Notes under the pieces: generated by a model | The model's input: the letters and a program-made list of their open reading frames with translations, nothing else | What the model was told of the DNA's origin: nothing | The model's database searches: none | Position numbers and translations under genes: made by a program | NCBI RefSeq assembly: GCF_036884655.1 | Contig: NC_088330.1 | Coordinates: 28,839,501 to 28,903,500 of the forward strand | Direction of reading: 5' to 3' | From: Musa acuminata AAA Group | Taxonomy: Eukaryota; Streptophyta; Magnoliopsida; Zingiberales; Musaceae | DNA length: 64,000 nucleotides | Shown: piece by piece, positions 51,130 through 63,794 of the stretch | Numbering within the stretch: the first letter of the stretch is position 1 | Layout of the letters: each line of letters starts with the position of its first letter

Positions 51130-52665
51130 CTCTCATGCGCTCACCTAGACGCTTATACAAGTTGAGGCAAGGCGAGGCTTGAGTGCCTCGATTAGGGTTT
51201 GAGTGGGTGCCTTTAACTAGGCATAGCTTAGGAGGCAATGGGTGGCCCTATCACTCACTTGGCCCAAATCAGTTTGACTAACCTTGAGCTGGACCCAAAT
51301 TTATTGATTCGGTTCAATCAAGCACATAACCTAACTTACTAACCCCTCTCACACCACACACCTCACCTAGCAATCTAAACGCCGTCTTTGTGTTTGTGTG
51401 AGGCAGCTAGATCCTGTCTTCCGAGCACGTTTGTAAGCCGATGGTGCCTCTTGTCTCATGAATGGAGGTATCTTTGCCTCTTTCTCCCTCTCTCTCTTTT
51501 CGTCCCTGCCACCTTTTGATGGTGCTAATCATCATGCTCCCTACTGTGTTGGCCCCTCCACCTCCCGATGATGATACCTCTCTCTTGCCTCTCCCTCCCC
51601 TTGACCCCCCTCCTCTCTTGATAGCGCCAAAAGTCAACGGTACAACCCCTTCCCTCGCTCTTTGCTTCTTCTAAACAGAGTCGGACCCCGCTTCTCTATC
51701 TAGGCTCTCTCTCTCTCTCTCTCCCCTTGACCCCTCTAGAGCGCTTCTCCCTAACAAAGTCATCTCCCCTCTCCCTCAACCCCTCTCTCCCTCTCTTTTT
51801 TGGTGGCTCTCAACAGCACATACGATTGATGGTACCCCCTTCCCCTCCTCTTCTTCTTTCTCCCTCATCGTCTTCATGAGCAACTTCCCTTTCTCTTAAC
51901 GAGCCTTCCCCTCCCATCGATGCCCCTTCATCTTCCTGCTCCTTTCTCTCTCTGATAGTCCCCATCTACCATCCAACCTACATCCTCTGTTGTTGTTAGA
52001 CCCCAGCCCTTGCCTTCCTCTACATGCAGCTGATCTCTTCCTATTCTTAGCCCCCACCTCTTATTGGGTTGTTACTTATAGTAATGTTAATTATAATTAA
52101 TAATATGTAATTCTAGTTGATAATAGTTTATGAAATAAGTTAATTATTGAATTTGTAACAGTTAGGATTTTGAATTTTCATTGCTAGAATTTTTGTCAAA
52201 ATTCTTGGACTTTTGATGTTAATTTTATTTTGTTTAGCTATTTTTGTTATTATATTTGGACAATTTAATACTTTAATGCTTTATAGATGGTTAAATGAAT
52301 GTAATTCAATGTTCTAGTGGTGATATTTTGATTATGAAATCAATGTGTTGATTGGTTGGCAAAATATGCCCATTGAACTTTTTTTTTGTGGATGGATCAT
52401 TGTCTTGATCCTCCCTCTTCTTTCGTGGGTGCTGATGCTATAAGCATTGGAATACAACCTTATTTCTTAAATAGAAGACCTGTTTTTATCTTGGAAAAAA
52501 TAATATTTTGATTATGAAATGATATAAAATTTGTATAATCTAATTATTATGTTAAATATTTTTTTTCTCCATAATCATCTTATTTACAATTTTTATATTG
52601 ACGAGCGCCTTTGCGAGGGCGAGTGCCTAGTGCCTCATGTGTTTTAGAGCCTTGGTGCATTTTAG
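51130..52665. mobile_element. Second 'gcgcctaggcgc' type element with CT-rich core
   Basis: The left part (51135-51260) is made of GCGCTCACCTAGACGC, AGGCAAGGCGAGGCTTGAGTG-like words, and the right part (about 52600-52665) of GAGCGCCTTTGCGAGGGCGAG and TGCCTAGTGCCTC. This is the same vocabulary as 25508-26489 and 53755-54054. Between them lie a pyrimidine-rich stretch (51440-52050, with (CT)n at 51704-51724) and AT-rich DNA. The exact ends and target duplication are not clear. Open frames in the CT-rich part are composition artefacts. Confidence 0.5.
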
Positions 52666-53746
52666 ATCCCGTTACCTCTGACAACCCCACTGCACAACAA
52701 TGCCATGACCTATCCATTACTGTGACTAGACATTTGCCACAACCATCATATTGTGGTGCTTCTTTGTCTTGGTACAATAATGAGAAAGCAGCATAATATG
52801 AATGGTGCTCACCCTTATAGTGACATCATCTTCAAGCAAATTTTTTGGATAACATCTGCAGCAATGGTGCTCCTATGAGATTCCATGGTGACAATTACTG
52901 CTGATGAATCCTCTACTAAAGCCACGAGCATTAAAGAAATATTTTTACATGGACTATCTACAGTGCCATCTTCTCTCAACTTATGCAATTACAAGTCCAT
53001 CAAAGGGATGTATAAGGGCTCGAACAAAGTAGTATACAAGAGTTCTAGAGAAAATTTCCAGTCTTCATTGGATAATGGGCTGGAGTATTAAATAATATCG
53101 CCATCTCCACCTTTACAATCTCTAACTAAAAATTCTAGTGTATCAAACAAAGGCTCTACCATCTTCCTTCTTTGAGGACAACTTTAAAGGTTTCAATAGC
53201 CCCCAAATCATACCTTAGAAGTTGTAGCAAGTTGAAAATTTTAGCTTTAATTTGACATGACAACCCTAGAACAGCAAGTATATGATTATACAACTAACAG
53301 CTATTTGATCTGGGAACCGTATCCATAGTTAGGGTTGAGCTCCAATATATAATGATGAACAAGGACAACAAGAAAAGGCATTGAAGATATATAAACTTGC
53401 ATGGTGGACAACAAATTCAAGATGGATCTCTCTTATAATGCAACAGTTAATTGCACGCCATTCCAATGACATGAAGTTCCTAGATTTTTTTTGTCGAAGC
53501 AACAACATAAGGAGTTGATGACTTTATCTAACTTAAGCATCAAGTTTTTTATTGTTATATATGAAATCATGTGAAGATGAAATAAACAACAAAGAAACTA
53601 AAAATTATTATCCAATCCCATAATTCCTAGCTCCATTTGTGGAGCAAGTTGGATTTTAGGGGTATGGAATTGTTACAAGGAGCTATCTCTGCTATGAGAC
53701 TATGTAACCCGTGTAGTACCTATGGAAGTTATATTTTAAAGTGTTA
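52666..53746. other. Intergenic DNA, nothing recognised
   Basis: Mixed composition with a 68-codon open frame at 52885-53091 that shows no recognisable domain. No repeat structure is evident. Confidence 0.4.
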
Positions 53747-53754
53747 GTCTCAAG

Positions 53755-54054
53755 TAGTATTTTTAAAAGCATTAGGCACTAAAAGGAGCCAAGTTCCCAA
53801 AATGCTCGGGGGGGGGGGGGGGGGGGTCGGTTTGGGGAGAGGGGGGTGTTTATTGTAATGTTTCGTTGGTTCAATCATACCAACTAGGTACTGTTCAATT
53901 GAACTAGAGTTGGCCAATTGGTTCGATTGCTCTGCTTCAATCGGACGCTTGGGTTTGCCTAGACGGTGCTTCACTGAAGCACGTCACTTGGCTTTTGTGT
54001 GAGGCGCTTGGGCTTCGCCTTGCACAAGCGCTTGGGCATCATTTTAAATCACTA
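53755..54054. mobile_element. 300-bp TIR element with 8-bp target duplication
   Basis: GTCTCAAG flanks the element at 53747-53754 and 54055-54062. The ends are imperfect inverted repeats: TAGTATTTTTAAAAGCATTAGG at the left (first 13 bases most similar) and TAGTGATTTAAAATGATGCC as reverse complement of the right. The interior near the right end is GGCGCTTGGGCTTCGCC-like, the same vocabulary as the GC-rich element in the Copia leader. A run of 19 G sits inside it. Confidence 0.88.
53808..53826 (+). repeat. 19-base poly-G run
   Basis: Nineteen consecutive G, followed by TCGGTTTGGGGAGAGGGGGG. The strand could form a G-quadruplex; such homopolymers are also error-prone in sequencing, so the length is uncertain. 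Confidence 0.9.
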
Positions 54055-54062
54055 GTCTCAAG

Positions 54063-56030
54063 TTAATATCCAACATGTATCTGGCACAACACCATATAGT
54101 GGAGGTCTTGTGAGAGTCTTATTCTTACTATAATCGTGTTAAAGTAGGAAAGTGAGAGGGATAAGCATCCATACAACCTTTTCCTACCAATATGGGCATG
54201 AGGAAATCTTGTTCAATACACTATTCCTTTCACTGGACCACAAGGATAGGTCCAAAAGGAACTATAACTGTGAACCCAAATAATAGTTGGATTGCCCCTA
54301 TTTTAGGTAGTCCGATTTGACTAATAAAGAAAAGAGAAAAATGATTTAATAGGTCTAGGGCTCGCATTTGGAGCCCTCTTCCTCGACTTGCACTTGCGAG
54401 TCATATTTACCTCCCACCACCTGAATTTGGGAACATTTCCTCCTCTTCTTTCTTTGTTACTTCCTCTTCCTCTTTCCTCCTCTTCTCTTCCTCCTCTTCC
54501 TTGTTCCTCTTCATCCTTCTTCCTCTTCCTCCACCATCATCTATTTCATCGGGACTGTGTACACCAGAGCTGACTGACACTGATAAGTACCTGTCTGGCC
54601 AGGGCTTGATACACACGACAAACCTTTCTTTACATATCTTTTGTATTTTTCAATATTTTCCTGCAATACTGTTAGTTTAATTTAGTGGCTTCAATCTCAA
54701 GGTGATAGCATAGGAGACCACCTCTTCACCTAGAACTAAAGAAGTGCAACTTTGAGGTAGTGTTACTTGTAATAAACCTTAAACAAGTAGGCTTGTGATG
54801 TAGACAAGTGAAACTAGCCCACTTATCTGATTCAATTTCTTTCAAGTCTGTTTTCATTGTCACAATATGATTCTAGATGGTTAATAGTATAATTGGTGAT
54901 CATGCTATCATTGCCTTTGTTCTTGTAGTTGGTGGATAATTACAACTGATATGTTCTGGAAATGCTGATATCACAAACTGACAAAGAAATGGTGGTTCAT
55001 CATGGTGTATTTGCAAACCAGAACTGATCAAAACATCAATTGGAGCTGCCAACAAAATTTGTGAATGAATACACTTGCCATGAAGTTAATGAGATGCTTA
55101 TTACCGACCATCAAAACCAACCTGAGCTGTTTCCGGCAATGTATGACGTAATGCATACCCACATATTGCACGGCATCGGAAAAAGTAGGCAAAGTTCCCT
55201 GCCTTGTACAATTCAAACACAAATGCCAAACTCAGTGGGTTGATCTAGTTTTCCCTGTGAAACTGATTGTTGTTAGAGGTTTGTAGAGTAGATACATCTT
55301 AATGAGCCCCTAACAAGGCAACAAGATGTGTTATGCTGCATTATATTTTATTGTCTTTCTGATTGAGATTACCTACATGTTTGCAGTTGTCCTATGTATC
55401 TATCATTATACCTTTGCCTTCAACATCAATCCCAAAATAGAAAATCTAAGTGTTTGTGATTGATCTTTAGGAGTTTGAATATATTGTTTCCATATATACT
55501 TGATCTGAAAAAATATATATGTAGCAAGACGAGTGATAAGCATACTCTTCTGTGGTGGTTTGAGGCTGTAAGATTTGTGAAAATTTTAATGACACCATGA
55601 TTGGAAAAAAAAAAGGCCCCAATCTTTGGATATATATTATCAAATCTAGGATTTAATTCTATCTTCACTTTTTTAACTACTATACATTTAACTAGTTAGC
55701 CTAAATTTAGAAGGAGAGAGCCCAAACTAAAAGAAACTTTGATGCTTTGGTCACATTTCTGAAAGAAAAATCACCAAGTTCATCTTAAGAATGTTGTTTT
55801 AGACTAGGAGGCACTAAATACTGAAATTGAATCAGTCTTGCTAACAACATCTTCTAAGAACAAACCTTTAGGGCACAAGTGGATTTTGGAAGAGAAGCTA
55901 AGACCCAATAAATAATGGAAACATTTACATACAATCAACACAAAAACTAGGTTCAATTACTTTCATACCTATACATCTATGACATGTATCATCATTATTT
56001 GGTCCTTTGTTTGCTTTAATCCTATAAGTT
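54063..56030. other. Intergenic DNA, no gene recognised
   Basis: There is a CT-rich simple tract at 54436-54535 (CCTCTTCCTC-like). An open frame at 55040-55243 on the plus strand has no recognisable domain. Nothing else is recognised. Confidence 0.4.
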
Positions 56031-56038
56031 GTTTATTC

Positions 56039-56811
56039 TAGGGTTTTTAATTTTGAATAATATTGTCCGATACAGACGATACGTATCGGTTTGACAGCAT
56101 GCCAATACGCGAACCATTCGTTATTAGGCAAAACACTCAATATCGCCTCGTATCGAACGATAAAGGGGTATATCGGATGGTAACAGTTGAAATTTCGACC
56201 GTTACTACGTAGCATAGCTTGATAACGGTCGATTTCAACTATTATCGCTCAGCATAGCTCGGTAACGATCGAAATCAACTATTACTAATATGTAATAGTG
56301 CCTCTTTCTTATAGGTTTTTAAACTCATATTCTCCCATATTTCACTTCATTTCACGCTCACATTCTTTTAAACTATCTTAAACTTATTTTTTCTCACGTT
56401 TATACTCTCCTAAACTCTACAAAGCAAAGATTTATAAATTGATAATTCAAATGATTTTTTTTGTAGATATTTCAATATTTACAGAAGGACAATTCGTAAC
56501 GAACCGAAATACGAACCTTACACAAGGCTATTCCTCGTAGTACGAAAAAGATATATGATACTATTCTTACCTAATTTACATTGGATTTGCTAAACTTATA
56601 CTATTACTATATTTATTTTGTAACTTAAAAATCTTATCTTAATTTTTTTGTTTTCAGATATTTTCGGAGGATTTTACGCCTAAATTAGGTGTACTGCTTG
56701 GTACGTCTTGGCGTATCGCTTGATATGGCTTGGCGTACCGCTCGGTACACAATATTGTACCATACCGAGCGAAGCTCGATACTTCGGTACGATATGAAAT
56801 TTCAATCATTG
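56039..56811. mobile_element. 773-bp hAT-type TIR element, long copy
   Basis: The left end TAGGGTTTTTAATTTTGAAT resembles the reverse-complemented right end of the 29409-29722 MITE, CAGGGTTCTCAATTTTGAT. The flanks GTTTATTC (56031-56038) and ATTTATTC (56812-56819) match at 7 of 8 bases. The interior contains GGTACG/CGTACC-rich stretches and a segment shared with 32437-32805. It has no long open frame, so it is non-autonomous. Confidence 0.78.
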
Positions 56812-57149
56812 ATTTATTCATAAACTAACATAAATACGGTCTGTTTTCATGATGATTTTCGGGAAGAGATTTATACTATTCAATCTAAATGTTATTTATT
56901 TCTTGTAAAAGTGTGAACTTAGAAAGCATCAAAATAATGATACAAAATATTTGATAATATTGTCTCTCTACTTGGCTTCCAAATTGATTGGATTTGACAA
57001 CAATCTTTATTGTGAAATTGTAGGTGACATATAAATTTTTCCAAAATTTATTAAGATTTCAATGTTATATCCTTGCTAGGTCATTATTTAAAATGGATAA
57101 CAAATCAAATGAGAAAGAGTCCATCCATTGAAAGGTAGACTTATCTGAT

Positions 57150-59480
57150 CCAATCTTATTTGTATCCTAGTTAGCTGCTTGTAACAATACAGAGTTGTGT
57201 AAGTAGTCATTGTACATAGAAGGTTGCTGATGCTGCTGATGGTGGTGAGAATGCTCCATGTGAGCCCAAATTTTTAGTAAAACATCATGAAACAGCATTG
57301 AAAAGCCTTTATCAATGATTATTTGAAAACCAATATCAATTACCATAGCTTTATAAAATTGCTGATTTATTATGGACATATTGTTGGCCAGCAAGTATAC
57401 ATAATCCTTCATGATTTTGAAGCATGAAGTCAATTCCTCCGTCCTGCAATAAAAAGGATCCATCAAATATTCAATTTCATCAACCATGAGATGTTTTGTC
57501 CCATTTAACCCACACTGAAAAATGAAAAATAGTGGCTAATGAAAAATAGAATAATAGAAGGAAGTTTTCTTTAAAACAGAGAATAATTTTGCTGCTTCCA
57601 GATAAACCAAAATTGATTTGCAATGACAGCTTGGAGAAGTTTTTCAAAACGAATCACCCATGGCCTATGAAGTTTTAAGATAGAATGTGTTAGGAAAGTT
57701 ATGTTTCCAACAATCCCAAATTTTGATACAGAATGAGTATTCAAAAAAAAAAAGTGAACTATGATTTCAGGAAAAAAAGTTGGACATAAGGGGCAAAGTT
57801 ACTGTGGCCTTAAATCAAGTATTTGAAGTCAATTTGTAGTAGGAAGTTTGTTGTGTAGTAGTTTCTAATATAAAAGTTGAATTTTTGGAGGCAATAAGAA
57901 GTTTCCATAAGGCATATCAGCTATACCAACTACTAGGATCTGAGGCATAGTTTTGCTGTTTAAGAAAAGTGTAAGCTCCCTTTAGAGTAGCCTTCCCTAT
58001 GTGATGTATGCTTTCCAAACTCATCTATCATCACAATGAAATTAATACAATAAATCAATTTCTATTTAAACCCTTTTGATTGCAACTACAAGTCCCAACT
58101 ACCAGATGGACTAAGAGCATCAATAGTAACTTCCTTAGAGATGAGTACAAGATTCACAAAAGTAGGTTTTGGCAAAATAGGTAAGTCAAACAGTCAAGGT
58201 TGACTAAAAAGACTAGTTAGAAAACCATTTCCAATCAGTTTAATAAAACTAAGTCTAAGCTTAATTAACATTTGCATAAAAAAAGGAACCAACCACAACT
58301 AACATGCTTAAAATAAAGAAGAAACCAAGCTATTACCAATGTTTAAAATCAAGGATTGAAAGAACCATATTGTGCATGAACAATTGTGCATCATAAGCTA
58401 TTATCAATGTTCAGGTAATGATGAATTCGAGAAGCTTGTAGGGTGTACTTAAATAGAGAAAGATACTAAATTAAAAGACCCCCACATCTTTGGCATTGGT
58501 CACACTAGTCTAGTTAAGAAGGTGAATACTTTTAGTATTAGGATTAATTTTCAAAAGAAAATTTCTCTGAAACGAAGTCAAGAAAAAATGTTAACACGAA
58601 TATGTTAGGGTATGGATATGAGACAATAAATTTTAGATTTAGAAAGACTGACATGTTGATTAGTGAGCAACTCATAGGTTTAAAAAATCGATTGAATAGT
58701 TTAACAAGATTTCCTATTAGCTAAAAAACATAAAAGAATATTATCGTCACACACACATATATATATATATATATACACTGAAACAAATTAGATTAGATAA
58801 AATAGGTTTTAAGTGATTAGAAATAGCTTCAGCATGGATTATATAGATAGAACAATTGGTCCAAAATGCATAACGACAATAGGAATTTTTAACCTTTAAC
58901 TCGTTGGGATATGAGTATGCTGTTGAAACTAATTAAAAATGTTAATAAAGGAAGGTGCAAGAGTGTCCCAATAAGCCTCGTAAAATTCACTAGTGAAATT
59001 GTCATGTCTTGAACTTTAGTTAAGAGGAGCTGTGAGTGAACTTTAGTTAAGAGGATTATAGAGTGAAAAGATTTGATAAGTGAGGAGCTTACAATAGAGG
59101 TTATTCAACGTAGGATAGACATTTGTATTTGTGAAGGAATAAAGTGAGATGTATTCCAAAGCTCAGTGTAGTTATGATAGAATAAAGCCATAATATTATT
59201 AGTATCATGTATTAGACCCTTTTCCGGACCTATTATAGCTTTAATAAAATTTTTATGATGATGGTACATTAAAAATATTTGACATTTTTATCACGGTCAC
59301 TAACCCAAAATCATTTAGCCTTAGTCCACCATTTAAGACTGAATATGCCTAATCAAAGCTATTTGATAATCATAAAGGGAGGTTGGATGTTGCAGTAAGG
59401 GTACTGTTATACAATCATGATTCAAGATTAGTGATGAAAACTTGAAGTTGTTCTCGATTGCACTCTAGTCTACCATGAAA
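57150..59480 (-). mobile_element. Degenerate LINE on the minus strand
   Basis: Minus-strand frames give scattered LINE motifs in the right order. Near 59300 is WWTKAK..FWVSDRDKNVKYF (the segment before the reverse transcriptase), and near 58970 DNFTSEFYEAYWDTL. Near 58020-57930 are KATLKGAYTFLKQ and ASDPSSW, then KLLHNKLPTT near 57850. A zinc-binding-like CPLC follows near 57795, then a segment near 57620 reading FEKLLQAVIANQFWFIWKQ. Many stops and frameshifts show a dead copy. The 106-codon open frame 57487-57167 (His/Gln-rich end) lies downstream and may be its tail; I do not recognise a function. A 27-bp duplication (GAACTTTAGTTAAGAGGA) lies near 59010-59057. Confidence 0.68.
58748..58777. 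repeat. (CA)n(TA)n compound microsatellite
   Basis: A short run of CA followed by about nine TA units within the LINE relic. Confidence 0.85.
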
Positions 59481-59519
59481 TGAATCCAATCGCATGCTAA
59501 TCGAAGCATAAATAATATA

Positions 59520-61022
59520 TATGTGTTATGTCACTCAGTAATATGATTTATAATGTTTATGCTTTATAAATATGATAAATAATATACTCATATTTTTTAC
59601 TTTTAATATTGAAATATATGCTTTTCAAAGGCATTATATATAATATTCTATAAAATATTGATTGAGTATGAATAAATATCAATCTACCCTAAGCATATTT
59701 TATAGCAAAAATGTATAATTCTTTAGCATAACAAGCTTAAATGTGTTGATAGACTTGAGTATGAGATTAAGTTATGATAATAAATGTATATATAGTGACT
59801 AGAAATAATGATTAAATTATAATAAGTCTTAAGTGAATCTCAAGGTTTGAATGGGTTTGATCATAATTAAAATAAATGACTTTGAGGTTTAAACATCATT
59901 TGTATAAAAGATAACAACTTAATTATATATGCATAAGTGGAGTAGTAGATGATTAAGTAAAAATGAGATCAATAAATGAGATTTCGTGCTACCCTAAAAA
60001 AAATATTGAGATCAATAAGTGAGATTGAAAGATAATTTTAAAGTAAAAACCTTTTCTTTATATCAATCTAGATTAAATTCATATTAAGCTATGTCAACCC
60101 TAGAACTATAACTAAAACAAGAAGAAAATAAAATATATATTAACGGAGGTTCGTGGGATTGAATACAATACTTCTAGGTAGTCTCTTAAGCAAGCAACTC
60201 TAAATAACAACCTCCTATCTTGGCCTTACCCACCTCACCAGCTCGACCCCTTTTCCTAATTTTTTATTTTTTCTCCCTAAAATACTAAGTCCTTTCTGCA
60301 TTCAAGCTTAAGAACCCTGGTTTTAAGGAGAATTGAGATAAAAAAAACACCTAATTTTTCTCTTACTATACCTACTTTAGTTTTACAACTTGCAAGCTAT
60401 TATTTTCGATTGATTTTGTGTGACCTAGGGCTCGAATTAAGATCTGATTTTTTGATATATTTTGTATGGTTAAGTTGAATTTTATAGCTTCTAGAATCAC
60501 TATAATATGAGTTTGTTAATTTAAGTTATGAATATGTCCATTTGAAGTATGCAAAATCTTCGATTTTGTACGAAGGATTTCTATTCAAATTGAATTGATC
60601 TCTTTAGGGATAATATTAGATCATAATTTTTTGATATCTTAAAGGGACTCCTTAGAGTTCTATAGTTATTAGAATTGAGTGAATACTACTTCTATGTATC
60701 ATATAAGGTGTATAAATTTAAATGATCTTAACCCATTTTTAGCAGAATAGGATAGATTATGATACTTGAATCAAGAGGATAGTTTAGCCTCCAAATGATT
60801 CTATCTTAAGGTAAAATTTGGTGTGTATTTATTTTATATATCTTTTATTTTTTTATAAAATTTTATAATAATTCATTATCGTTTGGTCAATTAGAATAGT
60901 GAAGAATATTTCATGGAATCGTGTAGTGGTTTGATTGATATTAACTAATTCATTTGATTATATAGTAAATTATTTAAAAAATTAATGATAGAATATAGAT
61001 AAATTTTTAATTGAGTATAGTC
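59520..61022 (+). repeat. Repeat family copy A (left arm), plus orientation
   Basis: This AT-rich segment is the reverse complement of 62265-63725 along its length. Matching landmarks include CTCAGTAATATGATTT near 59535, AAGTGAATCTCAAGGTTTGA near 59830, and GATAGTTTAGCCTCCAAATG near 60770. There is no coding signature. It ends abruptly near 61022, where a TGTAACACCC sequence begins. Confidence 0.82.
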
Positions 61023-61025
61023 TTG

Positions 61026-62039
61026 TAACACCCTACTCCTAGTCTCATCCATACCATGTATACCCTATATGTATGATTAAAGTAGAATGTCACTTTTCAA
61101 TTTTTTTTTGTTACTGTTAATAGGTGTATAGCAAAAAAAATAGGCAATCTAAAAAGTAAAATATGCTAATTTACTAAACAAAATAATATGTTCTTTCTAT
61201 ACATAGTGATTTTGACACCTGTACATATAATTCTGACCTCTATCTTAAAAAAAAATATACCCATATAATATGTCTAAAAGTTATACATATATAAATGCCT
61301 ATAGATCATCTATATATGTATTAACATTGGCTTACACATGCTTATTTCTTAACCCAATCACTTAGGTCGGCTACTAGTATTTTTACCAACAAAATAGGGT
61401 CTATAATTACTAATTATTTAATAAGTATAAGCCTTTATAATTTTATTTAGGTGAGCATGTATCATGTCATATATATAATAATTAAAAATCATTGGCATAA
61501 GATATTTAATGGTAAATACTTCATTTTGTGACTTCTTTAGCAAAAATAACCCTATAACATTGCATATGCAAAATAAAGAGATAAAATTTTATATTAAAAT
61601 AATTTAAAATATTTATGTGCACACATAGGAAATATAATAAATTCATAGGTATAATTATACATCAAATATCATAACATATGCACTCCTATATCACATATTA
61701 TCATAATATATACATGTACTCTCATACCATATGTCATAATACATACATGTACTTTCACACTGCATGCTATAGTATATACATGCACTATACATCATAACAT
61801 ATCTGTGCATTTCTACACCATATGCTATAAAAAACATGTGCATGTGTACTCCTACATCGCACACCTTCATATATACATGCATGCAATATATTTTCATCTT
61901 AATTCATATATTTTTATGCTTATAAAATATATATATTCATGTTTACTCATGTATAGCTATTATCAATCATATCATTTAAAACATATTTTTCAAAATATAT
62001 TATGAATACAAAAATTTATACGACCATTATTTTATAGTG
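61026..62039. other. Inserted sequence starting TGTAACACCC
   Basis: It begins TGTAACACCCTACTCCTAG directly after repeat copy A, the sort of start seen in many plant Gypsy LTRs, but no matching second LTR or coding domain is visible. It includes the minisatellite at 61665-61890. Its relation to the inverted copy B further right is unclear. Confidence 0.4.
61665..61890. repeat. Minisatellite, ~43-bp degenerate unit
   Basis: About five diverged units of the type CATAATACATACATGTACT ... CACACCATATGC. The open frame on the minus strand here (61897-61691, Tyr/Cys/Met-rich) is a product of the repeat and not a gene. Confidence 0.75.
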
Positions 62040-63725
62040 AATTAAATTTATACTTACCTAATTTAATTTAAACACAATGATGTTAGTGAAAGATTAAAAT
62101 TTTCAATAATTAAGTGTGATAGGGAGTGATACACCTATCAAATTGGGAGCATAGGGTCATGAGATACCTTAATTAAGAATCATACCTCTTAAATTATTGA
62201 GTTATAATAACTCATAACAATAATTCATAGAAAAATTTTAATAAAATCCCTAATAAGACAGATTATATTCAACTTAAAAGTTTATCTAAATTTTACTATT
62301 AATTTTTTAATAATTCACTCTATAATCAATGAACTAGTTAGTATTATTCAAACCATCACACAAGCCTATAAAAAAATTTACTTCACTATTTTAGTTGATT
62401 AAACAATATTGAATTATTATGAAATTTTGTAAGAAACTAGAAGATATATAACTAAATGCACATAAATTTTTAGCTTTGAAAAAGGATCATTTGGAGGCTA
62501 AACTACCCTCTTAATTTGTTACTAACACCTATTCTATTATATTGAAATTGGGTTAGGAATTATGAATTTATAAACCTCATATCTTAGTGTGTAGAGGTGA
62601 TATTTACTCAATTCTAAATCTCACAGTACCTTCAAGGAATCTTCTAAAACATATCAAAATGATAAAGTCTAATCATATCCCACCACACAGGTCAATTTAA
62701 CTCAAATAGAACCCTTTCATAGAAAATAGTAGATCTTGAGTACCTTATATTGAGATACTCAAAACTCTACACACCGATCTCAAATTAAAATCATACAAAA
62801 TGTTTTTGAACTATAAGATAATTGTACAAAATATATCCAAAATTTAAATATTAATTTGAAGTCTAGATTATGCAAAAGTAACTGAAAATATTAGTCCATA
62901 ATCTATAAAATCAAAATCCTAGATATAGCATGAGAAGATTTAGGTTTTTCTTACCTCAACCTTTTTTAGAACGGGGGTTTCCTAGTTTTTACGAGAAAAT
63001 TTAAGAGAATGGTTAAAGAAAGAAAGAAAGGGTTATGAGTTATCAGGTTGATATAAAGAGGATGAGGCTAAAATAATATAGAGGTATTTAGGAGGTTACC
63101 TTGAGGTCTAGTGTTCAATCTCATTGGATTTTATTTCAAGTTTTTTTTATTAATATAATTATAAGGTTATAATAACTTCAATTAAGTCTAATTTGGTTTG
63201 ATAAAAATGATATTTTTTGATCTAAACTCATCCTTCAATCTCACTTATGTATCATAAAATTTTTTAGTATAACACTCTTCTTTGATTTATATTTTTATTT
63301 AATTTTATATTATTTCATCCATACTAGGTAGCTTATTTATACTCTATATATATTATGTCTAAAATTCAAACTCATTCAAGTCTTGAGATTCATTTAAGGT
63401 CAACTACAATTCAATCATCATTTCTACTTACTACACGTATGCTTATTATTATAACTTAATCTTATACTTAAATTTGATAGTACACTTAAGATTATTGCGT
63501 CGAAGGATTATACTTTTTTCATTGTAAAATATCCTTAAAGTAAATATTAATTAATATGCATGCTCAACCAACTTTAGAAGTTGATAGTATCTTTTTCAAA
63601 AAAATATCGAGAATAATAATTTTGAAAAACATGCACTTCAACTTTAGAAGCTAAAAATATGAGTATGTCATTTATTGTATTTATTAAACATAGACGTCAC
63701 AAATCATATTACTAAGTGAGGGTAA
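62040..63725 (-). repeat. Repeat family copy B (full length), minus orientation
   Basis: The reverse complement of this segment matches copy A (59520-61022) from 63725 down to about 62265, then continues and matches copy C (63795-64000) from about 62255 down to 62040. It therefore covers the whole unit that is split between A and C. Confidence 0.8.
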
Positions 63726-63794
63726 TATATACATATTAATATGCTGGTTGTAATTTAATGTGGGCAAGACTTGAGCACTACAAGTCTACTTTTG

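Noticed and set aside
51407..51674. Pro/Leu- and Gly/Arg-rich frames in the CT-rich block
   Set aside because: Simple-sequence DNA translated both ways; not genes.
61026..61045. Start of a Gypsy LTR (TGTAACACCC)
   Set aside because: Only the start is suggestive; no second LTR, primer site or coding domain was found, so it is not called as an LTR element.
61691..61897. 68-codon Tyr/Cys/Met-rich minus-strand frame
   Set aside because: It is a translation of the ~43-bp minisatellite.
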